This document shows, piece by piece, positions 15,938-23,392 of a DNA stretch of 29,794 nucleotides (position 1 is the first letter of the stretch; the number at the start of each line of letters is the position of its first letter). The position numbers and the translations under genes were made by a program. A model generated the notes under the pieces. That model was not told the origin of the DNA. It searched no databases and was given only the letters and a program-made list of their open reading frames with translations. This DNA is from Selenomonas sp. (GTDB lineage Bacteria; Bacillota; Negativicutes; Selenomonadales; Selenomonadaceae), in NCBI GenBank assembly GCA_015265235.1, contig JABZYJ010000007.1, positions 1-29,794 of the forward strand, written 5' to 3'.

Positions 15938-17206
15938 TTATATCTCTCCTGAGACGTTCCGCGTTCGAACGAGGTTTTTCTCCTGCATCGCTTCTCTTTC
16001 CTGCGCTTCTTTTTCGATCTGTTTCAGAACGTAGGATGGATAAGGCTGATTCGGATGTTCCTGCGCCCAATCTTTTGGCTTGTAGCGTGACAGGATAGGT
16101 GTTAGATTTCTGGATTCTGCCCCGTCATTAAGGAGTGCTTTAACGATTTTGACCTCCATGGTGATGTTGTACGGCAATCGGATCGCCCCCTCAATCTTTT
16201 TCCGTTGGTACTGGTACTCGGATTCGAGGTCTTCCCGCATGTCGGAGCGCGGAATCACAACATAGTGACTCAGTTTTTCCTGTTCCCGTATATTCTCATG
16301 GTCGGCCAGCAGCTCTTCCTCGGCTGACCGATCTATGTTCATGGTCTTGCCTAGTATCTGATCTTTGACCATGGAGAAGAGTTTCGTCAGGCGAGCTTCA
16401 CCGTCCTCAGAAGATGCAGGATAAAGTGGTGATGCGATGACGATACCTTCACGCATGCTTGGTTCTACGTCCTGTTCAAAGAGCCGCAGAGCATGTTCTA
16501 TGTCTATCTGCTCACTCAATTCTCCCCTTTTTAGTCTTCGGAGATAATCCTGATAGATGCGTTCGACAATACGTGCATCATCCACGTCTGTGAGAACGGA
16601 TCGTTTGTTTTCTTCCATGTAGGCGCGGGCAAAGGAACGATACACGTCCGCGCCGCTCTCCATGCGTGCTGCATGATATGTATCTATCGCCTCATAACGT
16701 TCCTTTCCGTCTGATAAGGCAGAAAAGAGTGCACTGAGGTATGCATTATCTTCCCGGCGGTCTGCATGCTGCTCAAAGATTTGTCGAACAATAGGAAGAG
16801 GAAAGCTGTCCTGTCGGATCATGGCGAGTCCGATCTGGCAGTCACGCTGGATGGTCGCATCGTCTTCCTGTGCAGAAAGGCGGCGCAGATAACTCTCTTT
16901 CGCCTCCCGCATTGTCCCTTTTGCCCGCTCTGCCCAGTTGTCATTGACCGCCTCTATGACTTTGCCGCTATACACCATCATAGCACGCGCATCCGAAAGC
17001 TGCTTGGCCATCGGGGACTTATCCCGTATGACGGAAATGACATCCTTTACGTCGTAGCCGCATTCCAAGAGACGGATCGCCGCTGTCAGATCGTGGTCGT
17101 ATGTTTCTGCCTCAGCGTTGTTCTTAGCGCGATCTTCCACCTCTCTATCATGCCTGGCCATGATTTCCCCGAGTAAATCCAGATAGGCCATTGTGATATT
17201 TCTCAT
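15938..17206 (-). CDS. Hypothetical helical protein of the VirB4 operon, 422 aa
   Basis: A soluble, charged, mostly helical protein that I cannot assign to a named family. Residues about 36-85 (DLTAAIRLLECGYDVKDVIS, then SPMAKQLSDARAMMVYSG) resemble the helical segment often found C-terminal to relaxase domains, and a similar motif occurs in the 208-aa protein at 21050-21676. The middle part has regular charged helices (RIVERIYQDYLRRLKRGELS), and the C-terminus contains RYKPKDWAQEHPNQPYPSYV followed by a basic coiled-coil tail. The ATG overlaps the stop of the upstream 74-aa gene (ATGA), so expression is coupled. A DNA-processing or relaxosome accessory role is a guess from this motif and position. 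Confidence 0.75.
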   Translation of the reverse strand: MRNITMAYLDLLGEIMARHDREVEDRAKNNAEAETYDHDLTAAIRLLECGYDVKDVISVIRDKSPMAKQLSDARAMMVYSGKVIEAVNDNWAERAKGTMREAKESYLRRLSAQEDDATIQRDCQIGLAMIRQDSFPLPIVRQIFEQHADRREDNAYLSALFSALSDGKERYEAIDTYHAARMESGADVYRSFARAYMEENKRSVLTDVDDARIVERIYQDYLRRLKRGELSEQIDIEHALRLFEQDVEPSMREGIVIASPLYPASSEDGEARLTKLFSMVKDQILGKTMNIDRSAEEELLADHENIREQEKLSHYVVIPRSDMREDLESEYQYQRKKIEGAIRLPYNITMEVKIVKALLNDGAESRNLTPILSRYKPKDWAQEHPNQPYPSYVLKQIEKEAQEREAMQEKNLVRTRNVSGEI

Positions 17207-17427
17207 CTCTGCCCACCTTCTCGTTCCTTTTCCTTGCAGATGTACTGTCTCACTTTTTCCCCAAATTCAGCATAGGCCATCAGGAGTTCCTGTACTTTGT
17301 TTAGTGCTTCCTGTGCTTTGTTTAGTGCCTCCCGCGTTTTATTGAGCTGCCTGATGCAATAGATGTTGAAACAGAGTAAGACAAACGCAAAGAGCAAAAG
17401 CGCCACAAGCAGGGAATCATACGACAT
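17203..17427 (-). CDS. Small membrane-anchored coiled-coil protein
   Basis: This 74-aa protein has one N-terminal membrane helix (LLVALLLFAFVLLCFNIYCI, residues about 5-24) followed by a cytoplasmic or periplasmic coiled coil built of heptads (TREALNKAQEALNKVQELL). The heptads correspond to a 21-nt tandem repeat in the DNA. GAGGTG lies upstream of the ATG at 17427. It sits 27 nt after trbE and overlaps the next gene by 4 nt. In position it corresponds to small VirB4-adjacent accessory or entry-exclusion-type proteins, but no sequence signature proves that. Confidence 0.72.
   Translation of the reverse strand: MSYDSLLVALLLFAFVLLCFNIYCIRQLNKTREALNKAQEALNKVQELLMAYAEFGEKVRQYICKEKEREGGQR
17292..17354. 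repeat. 21-nt tandem repeat, about 2-3 copies
   Basis: Units beginning CCTGTACTTTGTTTAGTGCTT, CCTGTGCTTTGTTTAGTGCCT and a degenerate third (CCCGCGTTTTATTGAGCTGC) lie head to tail. Each encodes one seven-residue coiled-coil heptad of the 74-aa protein. Confidence 0.75.
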
Positions 17428-17454
17428 GACAGCACCTCATTCCTAGTGAAGATG

Positions 17455-19869
17455 TTACGAAACGACAGTTTCCGCCAGCACATCATCTGTTTTCTCCTCG
17501 AGTATGTTGGAGCGAATCAGCCAGCGGCGGTTAAATTCCTTTGTTCCGTAATCCCGCACAATTTCTTTGGCCGCAAGTACGCCCTCGGTGTTGACGGCAA
17601 CATAGGCAAGGGAGACTGGACAGGCGTCCAGTGCGAGTTCAAAAAGACGTGATCCGTAAGGAGAGACGTAATAATAGTGGCGTTTTTTCGTGGCCGACGC
17701 GAGGATCTCAATCTGTCTCTTGTTGAGGCCAAACAGTCCATAGTTCTCGGCTGTTTGCTTTCCCAGCGCATCGTTGTTCGGCAAGAAGATGGGGCTGTTG
17801 ACAATATCGGTGATGGACTGCGTGGCAAAAATGACGGAGGCATTCGCTTTACGCAGGACTTTGAGCCACTCACGGATTTTCGCCGCAAACTGTTCGTTGT
17901 CAAAGAATACCCAACACTCATCCAGAACAATGATCGTCGGCTCTCCCTTTAGGCTTTGTTCAATCCTATGGAAGATATACATAAGCGTTGTCCCGACAAT
18001 CTGCGGCGTACTCATGAGTTTCTCCATTTCGAAGGTCTGCCATGACCCGAGCTGGAGGCTGTCAACGTCGGAGTCAAAGATACGTCCATAGGGTCCGCCG
18101 GAACAAAGCGGAGCGAGTGCTTTTTTCAGTTCTTCCGACTGGATCGCATTCACGAGAGTAGTCATGCGGCGCAGTCGCTTCTTATCACCCACATAGGAGG
18201 TCGCTACCGCTTCCAGTGCGTCCCAGATCAGCTGTTTACGCTCCGGTGTGATTTCAAGGTTCTCCTGCCGCACATAGTCACAAAGCCATTCCAACACCCA
18301 CTGCCGCTCTTTGTCATCGTCGATCTGTGCAAGAGGTTGGAAGGATAATGCACCGGATTCTTCGTTGCCGAGGTCAAAGAATGTTCCTCCGACGCCCCGT
18401 GTGAGGACATAGCTGGATGCGCCCTTGTCAAAGACGAAGACACGAGCATTTCTGTACTTACGAAAGGACGATTCCACCATGTTGAGAAAGACGGATTTAC
18501 CTGCACCAGTCGGCCCGACAACGAGCGTATGTCCGACATCGCCGACGTGGAGACTAAGGCGAAACGGGGTGCTGCCGGAGGTCTGTGTATAAATGAGTGG
18601 TGGACCGTCCAGATGATGATTGCGCGAGTCCCCTGCCCAGATGGTAGAAAGCGGCATCATGTGGACGAGATTCGAGCATGAGACCAAATGACGACGGACG
18701 TTGCGACCGACGTTGCCGGGAAGTGTCCCCATCCATGCATCGACGCTGTTGAGGTCTTCTATCTTTGCCTTGAAGCCAATGTTGTTGATGGTTTGAACAA
18801 CAGTCTTCGCACGCATATCTGCCTCATCCGGAGAGTTTCCCAGAATGACGATGCAGGAGGTGTAATAGCCAAAGGAGGTCATATCGGACTCGATGAGTCC
18901 CTCCGCTGATTTTGCTTGTTGGTACTTTGCAACGGCGGTCTGGTTGATGTTGCTGTTGTCTTCCTGTCCACTGGCGAATTCACGCAACATGTCCATAACG
19001 CTCTTAAATTTTGCCTTCCATTCTTTGGTTTTCTTACTGACAGCATCCAGGGCATCCAGTTTGCTGAGACAATAATACCTCGAAATCCAACGATAGGAGA
19101 AGTTCTGAAGGTTGAGACCATCGAAAATGCCGAAGATGGTGTTGTCCATGTATCCGATGATCGTTACAACGCGCATGTGCTTTCTACCGAGCCGTGGTTC
19201 AAGGCCACCTGAAAGAGCAGAATCACACAGGAACTGATCAAGCAGAAGCGGATGCTTCGGCAGTCGCAGCGTGCGGCGATTCATCGATATGGTGGAATAA
19301 AGGTAGGTCACCATTTCATCCGCAGACAGGATCTCACAAGGAATTTGACACGCAAAGAACGCCTTATAGACTTCTTCGACGACATTGCTGAATGTAGTGA
19401 GATAGTCTTCTTTCGTCAGTCCTTTTTGCTTCTTCCCCTCAACAACGAAGGCACGCAGCCGTCCCTCGTGATCGTTCGGCGGCATCCAGTAGAGTGTAGC
19501 GTAGTAGTCAGACTCAAAATGGGATTCACCGCTGCTGAAATAGGCTTTCCGCTCGTCATCCATGATCTTGGTGATCGGATCGGGAAAGCAGGAATCTGTT
19601 GGGTAGTCCGTTGACGGAATGCGTTGGGCTTCAAAGAACATGACCCATCCCGTTTCCATTGCCATAAAAACGGAGTTCAGCTGCTGTGTCATGATGGAGA
19701 GCTGCTCCCTAATCGCCGAGTCCAGATCCGGGCCACGATAGCGGAATGTGGTCTGTATTGAGCCGTCTTTGTTGAGGACAAGTGTCGGATCCCCGGCGAT
19801 GACCCTCGCCCATGGCAGTGTGTATTTCAGTGGTTCGCGTTTGACCAAGAAACGATCCAAACGATACAT
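17455..19869 (-). CDS. trbE: TrbE/VirB4 conjugal transfer ATPase
   Basis: This 804-aa protein is a full-length VirB4-family ATPase that powers assembly and substrate movement in the secretion system at the inner membrane. The N-terminal domain carries the TrbE hallmark DGSIQTTFRYRGPDLDSA (residues about 35-52). The C-terminal RecA-like domain has Walker A GPTGAGKS near residue 450, Walker B TIIVLDECWVFF near 645 and the downstream FATQSITDIV motif. The ATG follows directly on the TAA of the upstream VirB4-like gene (TAAATG), with GGAGGGG just inside that gene, so the two are co-translated. The length is typical of the family and all catalytic motifs are intact. Confidence 0.96.
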   Translation of the reverse strand: MYRLDRFLVKREPLKYTLPWARVIAGDPTLVLNKDGSIQTTFRYRGPDLDSAIREQLSIMTQQLNSVFMAMETGWVMFFEAQRIPSTDYPTDSCFPDPITKIMDDERKAYFSSGESHFESDYYATLYWMPPNDHEGRLRAFVVEGKKQKGLTKEDYLTTFSNVVEEVYKAFFACQIPCEILSADEMVTYLYSTISMNRRTLRLPKHPLLLDQFLCDSALSGGLEPRLGRKHMRVVTIIGYMDNTIFGIFDGLNLQNFSYRWISRYYCLSKLDALDAVSKKTKEWKAKFKSVMDMLREFASGQEDNSNINQTAVAKYQQAKSAEGLIESDMTSFGYYTSCIVILGNSPDEADMRAKTVVQTINNIGFKAKIEDLNSVDAWMGTLPGNVGRNVRRHLVSCSNLVHMMPLSTIWAGDSRNHHLDGPPLIYTQTSGSTPFRLSLHVGDVGHTLVVGPTGAGKSVFLNMVESSFRKYRNARVFVFDKGASSYVLTRGVGGTFFDLGNEESGALSFQPLAQIDDDKERQWVLEWLCDYVRQENLEITPERKQLIWDALEAVATSYVGDKKRLRRMTTLVNAIQSEELKKALAPLCSGGPYGRIFDSDVDSLQLGSWQTFEMEKLMSTPQIVGTTLMYIFHRIEQSLKGEPTIIVLDECWVFFDNEQFAAKIREWLKVLRKANASVIFATQSITDIVNSPIFLPNNDALGKQTAENYGLFGLNKRQIEILASATKKRHYYYVSPYGSRLFELALDACPVSLAYVAVNTEGVLAAKEIVRDYGTKEFNRRWLIRSNILEEKTDDVLAETVVS

Positions 19870-20943
19870 TTATCCTTCCCCTCCTTCAATTTTTTCAGAT
19901 GCAGTTTCCGCGTTTAAGCTGCCTTCCGCCTGTTCTAGTATATCTTCACGCTCTTCCTTTATTTCGATGGTCGCATGAAGAAATTCTGACAGATCATGAA
20001 AGCCGGTGACCGGCGGATACGCATTGGCCAGGAAAAGCCCGGGGATGCTCCCCCAAAAGACTTCTTTCAAGTTGTACTCTTCCACAATATACGGGAGCTC
20101 GGCCTGGTTTAATATGCCTCGAAGCTCGGCTTGGAAGGGAGCGTCGTGTTCCTCGTCCAGCGGGAAGAGAAGGGTATCTGTGTAATATCCGTTATAGTCA
20201 CCGAAAAGGTCGTCTGTTGCCATGTGACGAATGACGGAACGTGTTGGAAACCAGCGTGACGTATATTTCAGGAGGTCATGTTTTGCCTGTTTTTTGTTGA
20301 AGAGAAGCAGCCTCCGCACGTGTCTGTAGGTCACATGCTCAAGCTGCTGGTATAGGTCATTCGCTCCATCCGGAGCAAACAGGGAGACAGCACAAATCCG
20401 TTTGCCATTGATAAACACGTCGTTACTGCCAAACTCAAAATCTACGTTCTGGGAGAGCAGTGCATCCATATAGAGCGGACAATCCGGCATCTCCTGTCGA
20501 TCTTCCCCCATAGAAAGCGAGAAAGAGAGTACATCCATGATCTCCTGATATTCCAGCAGCCGCGCAGCTGTGAGCTTTTGGAAGTCAGCCAGAAAGCGAT
20601 GTATTTCCTGATCAAAATAGTCTACACTTCCCGCAGCCATAATACCGGGACGCAGTGCGTTTTCAATGCGGCCATTCGTCTCAAACGGATTCCAACCGAT
20701 GATAAGGTAGTCCTGCGCCTGTGATCCTACCGCATGCTGGTGCTCATTCCACATGACCCACCCACGACGAAACTCCCACAATGGCAATGTGGAAGATAAA
20801 TCCGTCGTATACGGATCGTATGTAATGATACTGAACATCGACCCATCTTTCTGCTTCATTACGGACGGACGGATAATACCTCCCCATGGGAGCCATTCCT
20901 CGATCGCGGTGGACTGGAGTCCAAATTCATTGAGTGATGCCAT
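19870..20943 (-). CDS. VirB4 N-domain-like protein lacking the ATPase domain
   Basis: This 357-aa protein starts with a segment resembling the VirB4/TrbE N-terminal domain (EEWLPWGGIIRPSVMKQKDG, then an RRGWVMWNEHQ segment equivalent to ETGWVMFFEAQ in TrbE) and includes VSLFAPDGANDLYQQLEH and YRHVRRLLLFNK. It has no Walker A or B motif and stops where the ATPase domain would begin. It lies directly upstream of trbE without a gap. It may form mixed complexes with TrbE at the membrane, which is inference. The ATG at 20943 has no clear Shine-Dalgarno; an overlapping frame with AAAGGAG upstream (ATG near 20984) may bring ribosomes in. Homology to VirB4 is judged by eye and should be treated as probable. 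Confidence 0.7.
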   Translation of the reverse strand: MASLNEFGLQSTAIEEWLPWGGIIRPSVMKQKDGSMFSIITYDPYTTDLSSTLPLWEFRRGWVMWNEHQHAVGSQAQDYLIIGWNPFETNGRIENALRPGIMAAGSVDYFDQEIHRFLADFQKLTAARLLEYQEIMDVLSFSLSMGEDRQEMPDCPLYMDALLSQNVDFEFGSNDVFINGKRICAVSLFAPDGANDLYQQLEHVTYRHVRRLLLFNKKQAKHDLLKYTSRWFPTRSVIRHMATDDLFGDYNGYYTDTLLFPLDEEHDAPFQAELRGILNQAELPYIVEEYNLKEVFWGSIPGLFLANAYPPVTGFHDLSEFLHATIEIKEEREDILEQAEGSLNAETASEKIEGGEG

Positions 20944-21011
20944 GTCGTTTTCGCTGTATCATCCATTCGTCGATACAACATACTCCTTTCTGCATTTCGT
21001 TTCTCTGATAG

Positions 21012-21040
21012 AAAAATAGCCCATCTTAATTGATGAGCCA
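21012..21040 (-). terminator. Terminator after the 208-aa gene
   Basis: On the minus strand TGGCTCATC and GATGGGCTA pair (9 bp, two G-U) around AATTAA, followed by TTTTTC. It lies 10 nt after the stop of the 208-aa gene and separates the pilin operon from the VirB4 operon. Confidence 0.65.
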
Positions 21041-21049
21041 TAAGACACA

Positions 21050-21676
21050 CTATCTTGACAGGAAAGCTGATCGTCCCTGTTTCTCTTGGATAGTACATGT
21101 CTTGATCTTCCCTTTCTTCACATTTTGATAATACGAAGCAACAGCTTCCCGGCGTGGGCTGCACTGGAGGACAGCACTCTCTATGCTGGATAGAGAGAAT
21201 CGTGCCCGCTTCATTTCCATGACAACCGCACGGTCAATCTCGGCCGTGAAGTGTAACAACTCCGCCCCAACGTCCCGCAGGTTTTCCTTCCCGATCAGCG
21301 ATGTTTTCGGAAGATGAGACTTTACGGCCTTCATGTAGTATTTCGCAGCATCCCCCAGCTCGTTCTCTTCTTCAAGGCTGCAAGATCCGTGAATGACATT
21401 GATGCGCCGAAGCGCCTCATGCTGCTCGACCAGTGCCATCGCACGCTGGACATCGAGAGCTCCATGGTTATCGATCTCCCATGTGATTAGAGCACCATGT
21501 CTTGCTGCTTTTTCAGCGAGACATGTTGCTTCCGACACGGTATGAACATCCAAAGCACCATTTTCCTCTGCCCACGTACGGTCAATGAACGCAGTAATAT
21601 GGCCATGTGCTCCACAGCCCCACAGTGCATTATGCTCTGCGTAAACAGGAAAATCGATGACGTTCTTATTCTCCAT
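21050..21676 (-). CDS. Hypothetical protein downstream of TrbD, 208 aa
   Basis: A soluble protein that I do not recognise. The N-terminal part (FPVYAEHNALWGCGAHGHIT, then HGALITWEIDNHGALDVQRA) looks like an alpha/beta domain. The C-terminal half is helical and ends in a segment (AVVMEMKRARFSLSSIESAV followed by SPRREAVASYYQNVKK) similar to the relaxase-associated helical motif seen in the 422-aa protein at 15938-17206. GGAGG lies 6 nt before the ATG at 21676, 15 nt after the TrbD stop, so it is the last gene of the pilin operon, followed by a terminator. A role in DNA processing is possible from the motif; no catalytic residues can be named. Confidence 0.72.
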   Translation of the reverse strand: MENKNVIDFPVYAEHNALWGCGAHGHITAFIDRTWAEENGALDVHTVSEATCLAEKAARHGALITWEIDNHGALDVQRAMALVEQHEALRRINVIHGSCSLEEENELGDAAKYYMKAVKSHLPKTSLIGKENLRDVGAELLHFTAEIDRAVVMEMKRARFSLSSIESAVLQCSPRREAVASYYQNVKKGKIKTCTIQEKQGRSAFLSR

Positions 21677-21691
21677 GCCGACCTCCGCTTT

Positions 21692-21964
21692 TTACGTACT
21701 GTAATAGCGTTTTTTGTTCATATATGACTTGATACAGTCAAAGAACTGAACGTCGCTCTTGCAAACGTAGATGGCCAGAAAATGCAGAAGGAAGGTGAAA
21801 ATAAGGATGTAAAAGAACCCAAAGTTCAGGATAAGAAACACGGCAAACATCGCGTTCCACACAAGGACAGGCTTGGGAACCCCCGCCAAAAGCGAAGGCT
21901 CCGTCAGTCCCCGGAAGAAGTCCACATCATACCAGGAGCTAGCCGCTTCTTCTTTATCTGCCAT
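21692..21964 (-). CDS. trbD: TrbD/VirB3 inner-membrane protein
   Basis: This 90-aa protein has the family layout: a short cytoplasmic N-terminus with FFRGLTEPSLLAGVPKPVLV, a paired hydrophobic region (NAMFAVFLILNFGFFYILIF, then TFLLHFLAIYVC) and a tail CKSDVQFFDCIKSY matching the usual DPQF block. VirB3/TrbD is a small inner-membrane component that associates with VirB4. It starts 12 nt after the TrbC pilin stop; GAGGGTG lies upstream at long spacing. Gene order (TrbB, TrbC, TrbD) matches P-type systems, supporting the call. Confidence 0.88.
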   Translation of the reverse strand: MADKEEAASSWYDVDFFRGLTEPSLLAGVPKPVLVWNAMFAVFLILNFGFFYILIFTFLLHFLAIYVCKSDVQFFDCIKSYMNKKRYYST

Positions 21965-21976
21965 AATGTATCACCC

Positions 21977-22333
21977 TCAAAAGAGAAGCCCTGTTCCGAG
22001 TTTCGAGACCACGGATGCTGCCCCCATGCCAAGACCGATACCGCCAACGCCCTGAACTCCGCGTTGTGCGATCCGATTCTCGAAGTTCATGGTGACCGAA
22101 AGACCGAGAAGCGCAGCACCTGCCGTTCCGATTGCCATCGCAATCGGCCCCGTGATCGTCTTCTGGAACTTCTCAAGGGGTGTCGTAACAACGGAGAAGG
22201 TGTCGTCTGCCTGGCTGGCAAACGATACGTCATTCGTCAGAACGACTGCCCCCATCACCCCAAGCTGGAGCATCAGGAGTTTGTTCTCCTTAACAAATTT
22301 TCCCGCTGCGTAGATTTTCTGCTTAACATTCAT
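21977..22333 (-). CDS. trbC: TrbC/VirB2 conjugative pilin
   Basis: This 118-aa protein carries a long basic leader and a hydrophobic export segment (LLMLQLGVMGAVVLTNDVSF), probable cleavage after SFAS, then the mature pilin with a hydrophobic stretch (ITGPIAMAIGTAGAALLGLS) and a Gly-rich C-terminal helix (GVGGIGLGMGAASVV). Two membrane helices after processing are typical of VirB2/TrbC. AAGGAGG lies 10 nt before the ATG. It is the first gene after a promoter of the shared architecture, giving the pilin its own transcription start downstream of the TrbB gene. Confidence 0.88.
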   Translation of the reverse strand: MNVKQKIYAAGKFVKENKLLMLQLGVMGAVVLTNDVSFASQADDTFSVVTTPLEKFQKTITGPIAMAIGTAGAALLGLSVTMNFENRIAQRGVQGVGGIGLGMGAASVVSKLGTGLLF

Positions 22334-22375
22334 GATAGATGTACCTCCTTAAAGAGCATTCATACGGACATTTTT

Positions 22376-22416
22376 ATCGTACATCGAAATGCCCTCGTAA
22401 AATTCCTATGTTTTTT
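22376..22416 (-). promoter_or_regulatory. Shared-architecture promoter of the pilin operon
   Basis: On the minus strand AAAAAACATAGGA (CATAGGA at 22404-22410), exactly 22 nt, then TACGAT (22376-22381), 42 nt before the pilin ATG. The -10 is the weakest of the four. Confidence 0.55.
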
Positions 22417-22432
22417 CATTTTGACAAAAATT

Positions 22433-23392
22433 TTATGCGACTGCGTGATAATTATACTTTTTCGCAGCGGGATCCCAACTGTCAATCTCGAGGATCTCCT
22501 GTACTTTCCTGCTATTTCCTGTGTATTTGAGATAGACAACGTAATTCACCGCCTGTGCGATGGTCGACTGCTGCGGATTTCTAGAGACACGTGCCGTCAT
22601 GTTCTCCAGGCGCAGCAGCGTATCCACGGCAGAGTTGCTGTGGACAGTGGAGCATCCCCCACCGTGTCCTGTAGACCATGCGTCAAGCAGTGCCAATGCC
22701 TCACCCGAGCGCACCTCGCCGACAACGATGCGATCCGGTGTCATGCGCAGCACCTGACGCAGACAATCCTCCATCGCGAATGTCGCCGTTGCACGCATCT
22801 GTACGCAGTCAGCAGCACTGCACTGCAGCTCCGGTGTATCCTCTATGAGGATGACACGATCCTCGAGTTTTGAGATTTCAGCTAGAATGGCATTGAGAAA
22901 GGTGGTCTTGCCGGATTTTGTTCCTCCTGCAGCAATGATATTCTTCTTGGCATGGATTGCATCGATCAGAAATCCATACTGTTTTTCGGTAAGCGTTCCC
23001 TGGGCAACATAATCCTCGAGTGTGAAGATGGTTTCTGGATGTTTCCGGATATTGAGTGTCGGCGCAGGGACGATGCGCGGCAAATTCCCTTCAAAACGGC
23101 ACTTCGGAAAGAACGGGTTTGACGGAATTTCCGCGTCAAGTGCAGGACGATCCGGCTTAACCAACTGATCGGTCAAGGCGGCAACGTTGATGATGATTCC
23201 CCGCGTATCCTCGGGAGAGATGCTCTTTCCCGTGTATCCACGGCCTTTTCCGAGGCTGTCTGTCCATATCTTTCCATCCGGATTCACGTACACTTCAAAG
23301 ACGTTTTTATCCTTCATGAACGGCAAGATGGGCTGCATCGAAGTGATGAGCGCATCCATGGTGATCTGATACTGTTCGCTGTTGCGGTTCAT
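22433..23392 (-). CDS. trbB: TrbB/VirB11 secretion ATPase
   Basis: This 319-aa hexameric ATPase sits on the cytoplasmic side of the channel and switches it between pilus assembly and DNA transfer. The N-terminal domain includes FEVYVNPDGKIWTDS. The C-terminal RecA-like domain has Walker A GGTKSGKTT near residue 156, the Asp box ILIEDTPELQC near 180, Walker B RIVVGEVRSGEALALLDAW near 215-235 and the His box GHGGGCSTVHSNS near 240. AAGGAGGAG precedes the ATG, which overlaps the stop of the coupling-protein gene (ATGA), so the two are co-translated. Length and motifs are normal for the family. Confidence 0.95.
   Translation of the reverse strand: MNRNSEQYQITMDALITSMQPILPFMKDKNVFEVYVNPDGKIWTDSLGKGRGYTGKSISPEDTRGIIINVAALTDQLVKPDRPALDAEIPSNPFFPKCRFEGNLPRIVPAPTLNIRKHPETIFTLEDYVAQGTLTEKQYGFLIDAIHAKKNIIAAGGTKSGKTTFLNAILAEISKLEDRVILIEDTPELQCSAADCVQMRATATFAMEDCLRQVLRMTPDRIVVGEVRSGEALALLDAWSTGHGGGCSTVHSNSAVDTLLRLENMTARVSRNPQQSTIAQAVNYVVYLKYTGNSRKVQEILEIDSWDPAAKKYNYHAVA

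Noticed and set aside
15943..15948. TATAAT on the minus strand at the end of the 422-aa gene
   Set aside because: It is formed by the last codons and stop of that gene, with no -35 box upstream.
20859..21164. 101-codon minus-strand frame overlapping the start of the VirB4-like gene
   Set aside because: It begins inside the 208-aa gene and crosses a terminator; only its short internal part might act as a leader for the VirB4-like gene.
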